Part shown: one piece after another, positions 63,826 to 64,000 of the stretch
How the letters are laid out: each line of letters opens with the position of its first letter
How positions within the stretch are numbered: the first letter of the stretch is position 1
NCBI GenBank assembly: GCA_900767875.1
Contig: CAAGAT010000017.1
Span: 3,395 to 67,394 of the forward strand
Direction: 5' to 3'
DNA: 64,000 nt
From: an uncultured Sutterella sp.
GTDB taxonomy: Bacteria > Pseudomonadota > Gammaproteobacteria > Burkholderiales > Burkholderiaceae_F
The notes under the pieces: model-generated
The model's database searches: none
Told to the model about the DNA's origin: nothing
The model's input: the letters and a program-made list of their open reading frames with translations, nothing else
Translations under genes and position numbers: made by a program

Positions 63826-64000
63826 TTGACATCTTCCCCTGATTGAAATCAGGGGATTCCAGCGGAGTTGCCTAGGCAACTCTCAGGCGGGTTCTCGCTG
63901 TTGGCTCCGCAGCTTCGTGCAAAAGGCACGAGGCCTTGGGAACTCACTTCACGAGCGATGCGCTTTTGATCGTGTGCGCTCGGGCCTGTCCGGCCCTTCC
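63826..64000 (-). mobile_element. Right end of an IS200/IS605-type tnpB element, continues beyond window
   Basis: Reading leftward on the minus strand, the tnpB C-terminus is followed by structured sequence typical of an omega-RNA scaffold and element right end: a perfect palindrome GAGTTGCCTAGGCAACTC (63865-63882) and a 9-bp hairpin CCCCTGATT/AATCAGGGG (63836-63844 with 63847-63855), then GATGTCAA. The TCAA (63826-63829) is a likely cleavage site. If an omega-RNA is made, its guide would be the adjacent bases below 63826. Confidence 0.8.
63944..64000 (-). CDS. tnpB C-terminal end (partial)
   Basis: Eighteen codons and a TGA stop (63944-63946) read GRAGQARAHTIKSASLVK, a basic tail of the kind that ends TnpB proteins. 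The main protein lies outside the window, so intactness cannot be judged. Confidence 0.55.
   Translation of the reverse strand, partial: GRAGQARAHTIKSASLVK

Overview
The window is about 60% GC and reads as a chromosome-core segment around the replication origin of a betaproteobacterium. A Burkholderiales member, most likely a gut-type Sutterellaceae relative, is my inference. The support is protein-family resemblance, local gene order (rpmH-rnpA-yidD-yidC-mnmE, mnmG-rsmG-parA-parB-atp, DUF493-lipB-lipA, DUF971-ubiE-Tim44), a flavoprotein plus separate tetraheme cytochrome of the anaerobic-reductase type, and menaquinone genes (menA-like, ubiE/menG). No species can be named from the sequence alone.

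Layout. 0-1.6 kb: the 3' part of a fumarate-reductase-type flavoprotein and its small tetraheme cytochrome c. 1.6-5.3 kb (minus): DUF805 membrane protein, gatB, gatA, gatC. 5.5-13.3 kb: rlpA and a small unknown gene, ilvA (minus), a very large FAD/Fe-S oxidoreductase, a HIT protein. 13.3-15.6 kb (minus): SPOR-like protein, coaX, birA. 15.6-20.4 kb (plus): a hydrolase, then a tightly packed run of a PBP5-like protein lacking all three catalytic motifs, DUF493, lipB, menA-like, lipA. 20.4-22.0 kb (minus): a BON lipoprotein and a Crp/Fnr-like protein. 22.08-22.73 kb: a dense DnaA-box cluster with an AT-rich core, the best oriC candidate. 22.8-31.1 kb (minus): an Old-Yellow-Enzyme-like reductase, a 5'-nucleotidase, gyrB, dnaN, dnaA. 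31.7-34.3 kb (plus): rpmH, rnpA, yidD, yidC. Then mnmE (minus), a small membrane protein (plus) and thiC (minus).

38.1-40.7 kb is the chromosome-partitioning zone: nine parS-like palindromes, with a decayed IS3-type element between the eighth and ninth. 40.9-53.3 kb (plus): mnmG, rsmG, a marC-family gene, parA, parB and the complete atpIBEFHAGDC operon. 53.5-63.7 kb: a universal stress protein, a DUF167 protein (minus), hemE, a second small DnaA-box cluster, priA, tRNA-Arg(CCG), DUF971, ubiE/menG, a Tim44-domain protein, glmU, glmS. The last 175 bases carry the right end and C-terminal codons of an IS200/IS605-type tnpB element that runs off the window.

How the parts work together. Replication initiation (dnaA, dnaN, gyrB, DnaA-box cluster), origin segregation (parA, parB, parS), replication restart (priA) and energy supply (atp operon) sit together, as is common near bacterial origins. 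Respiratory and cofactor genes (flavoprotein/cytochrome, menA-like, ubiE, hemE, lipA/lipB) suggest quinone-linked anaerobic respiration. I did not find a clearly new multi-gene system. The most unusual items are the catalytically stripped PBP5-like protein, the origin-like cluster lying about 9 kb from the dnaA start, the second DnaA-box cluster between hemE and priA, the IS remnant inside the parS zone, and the tnpB/omega-RNA end at the right edge.
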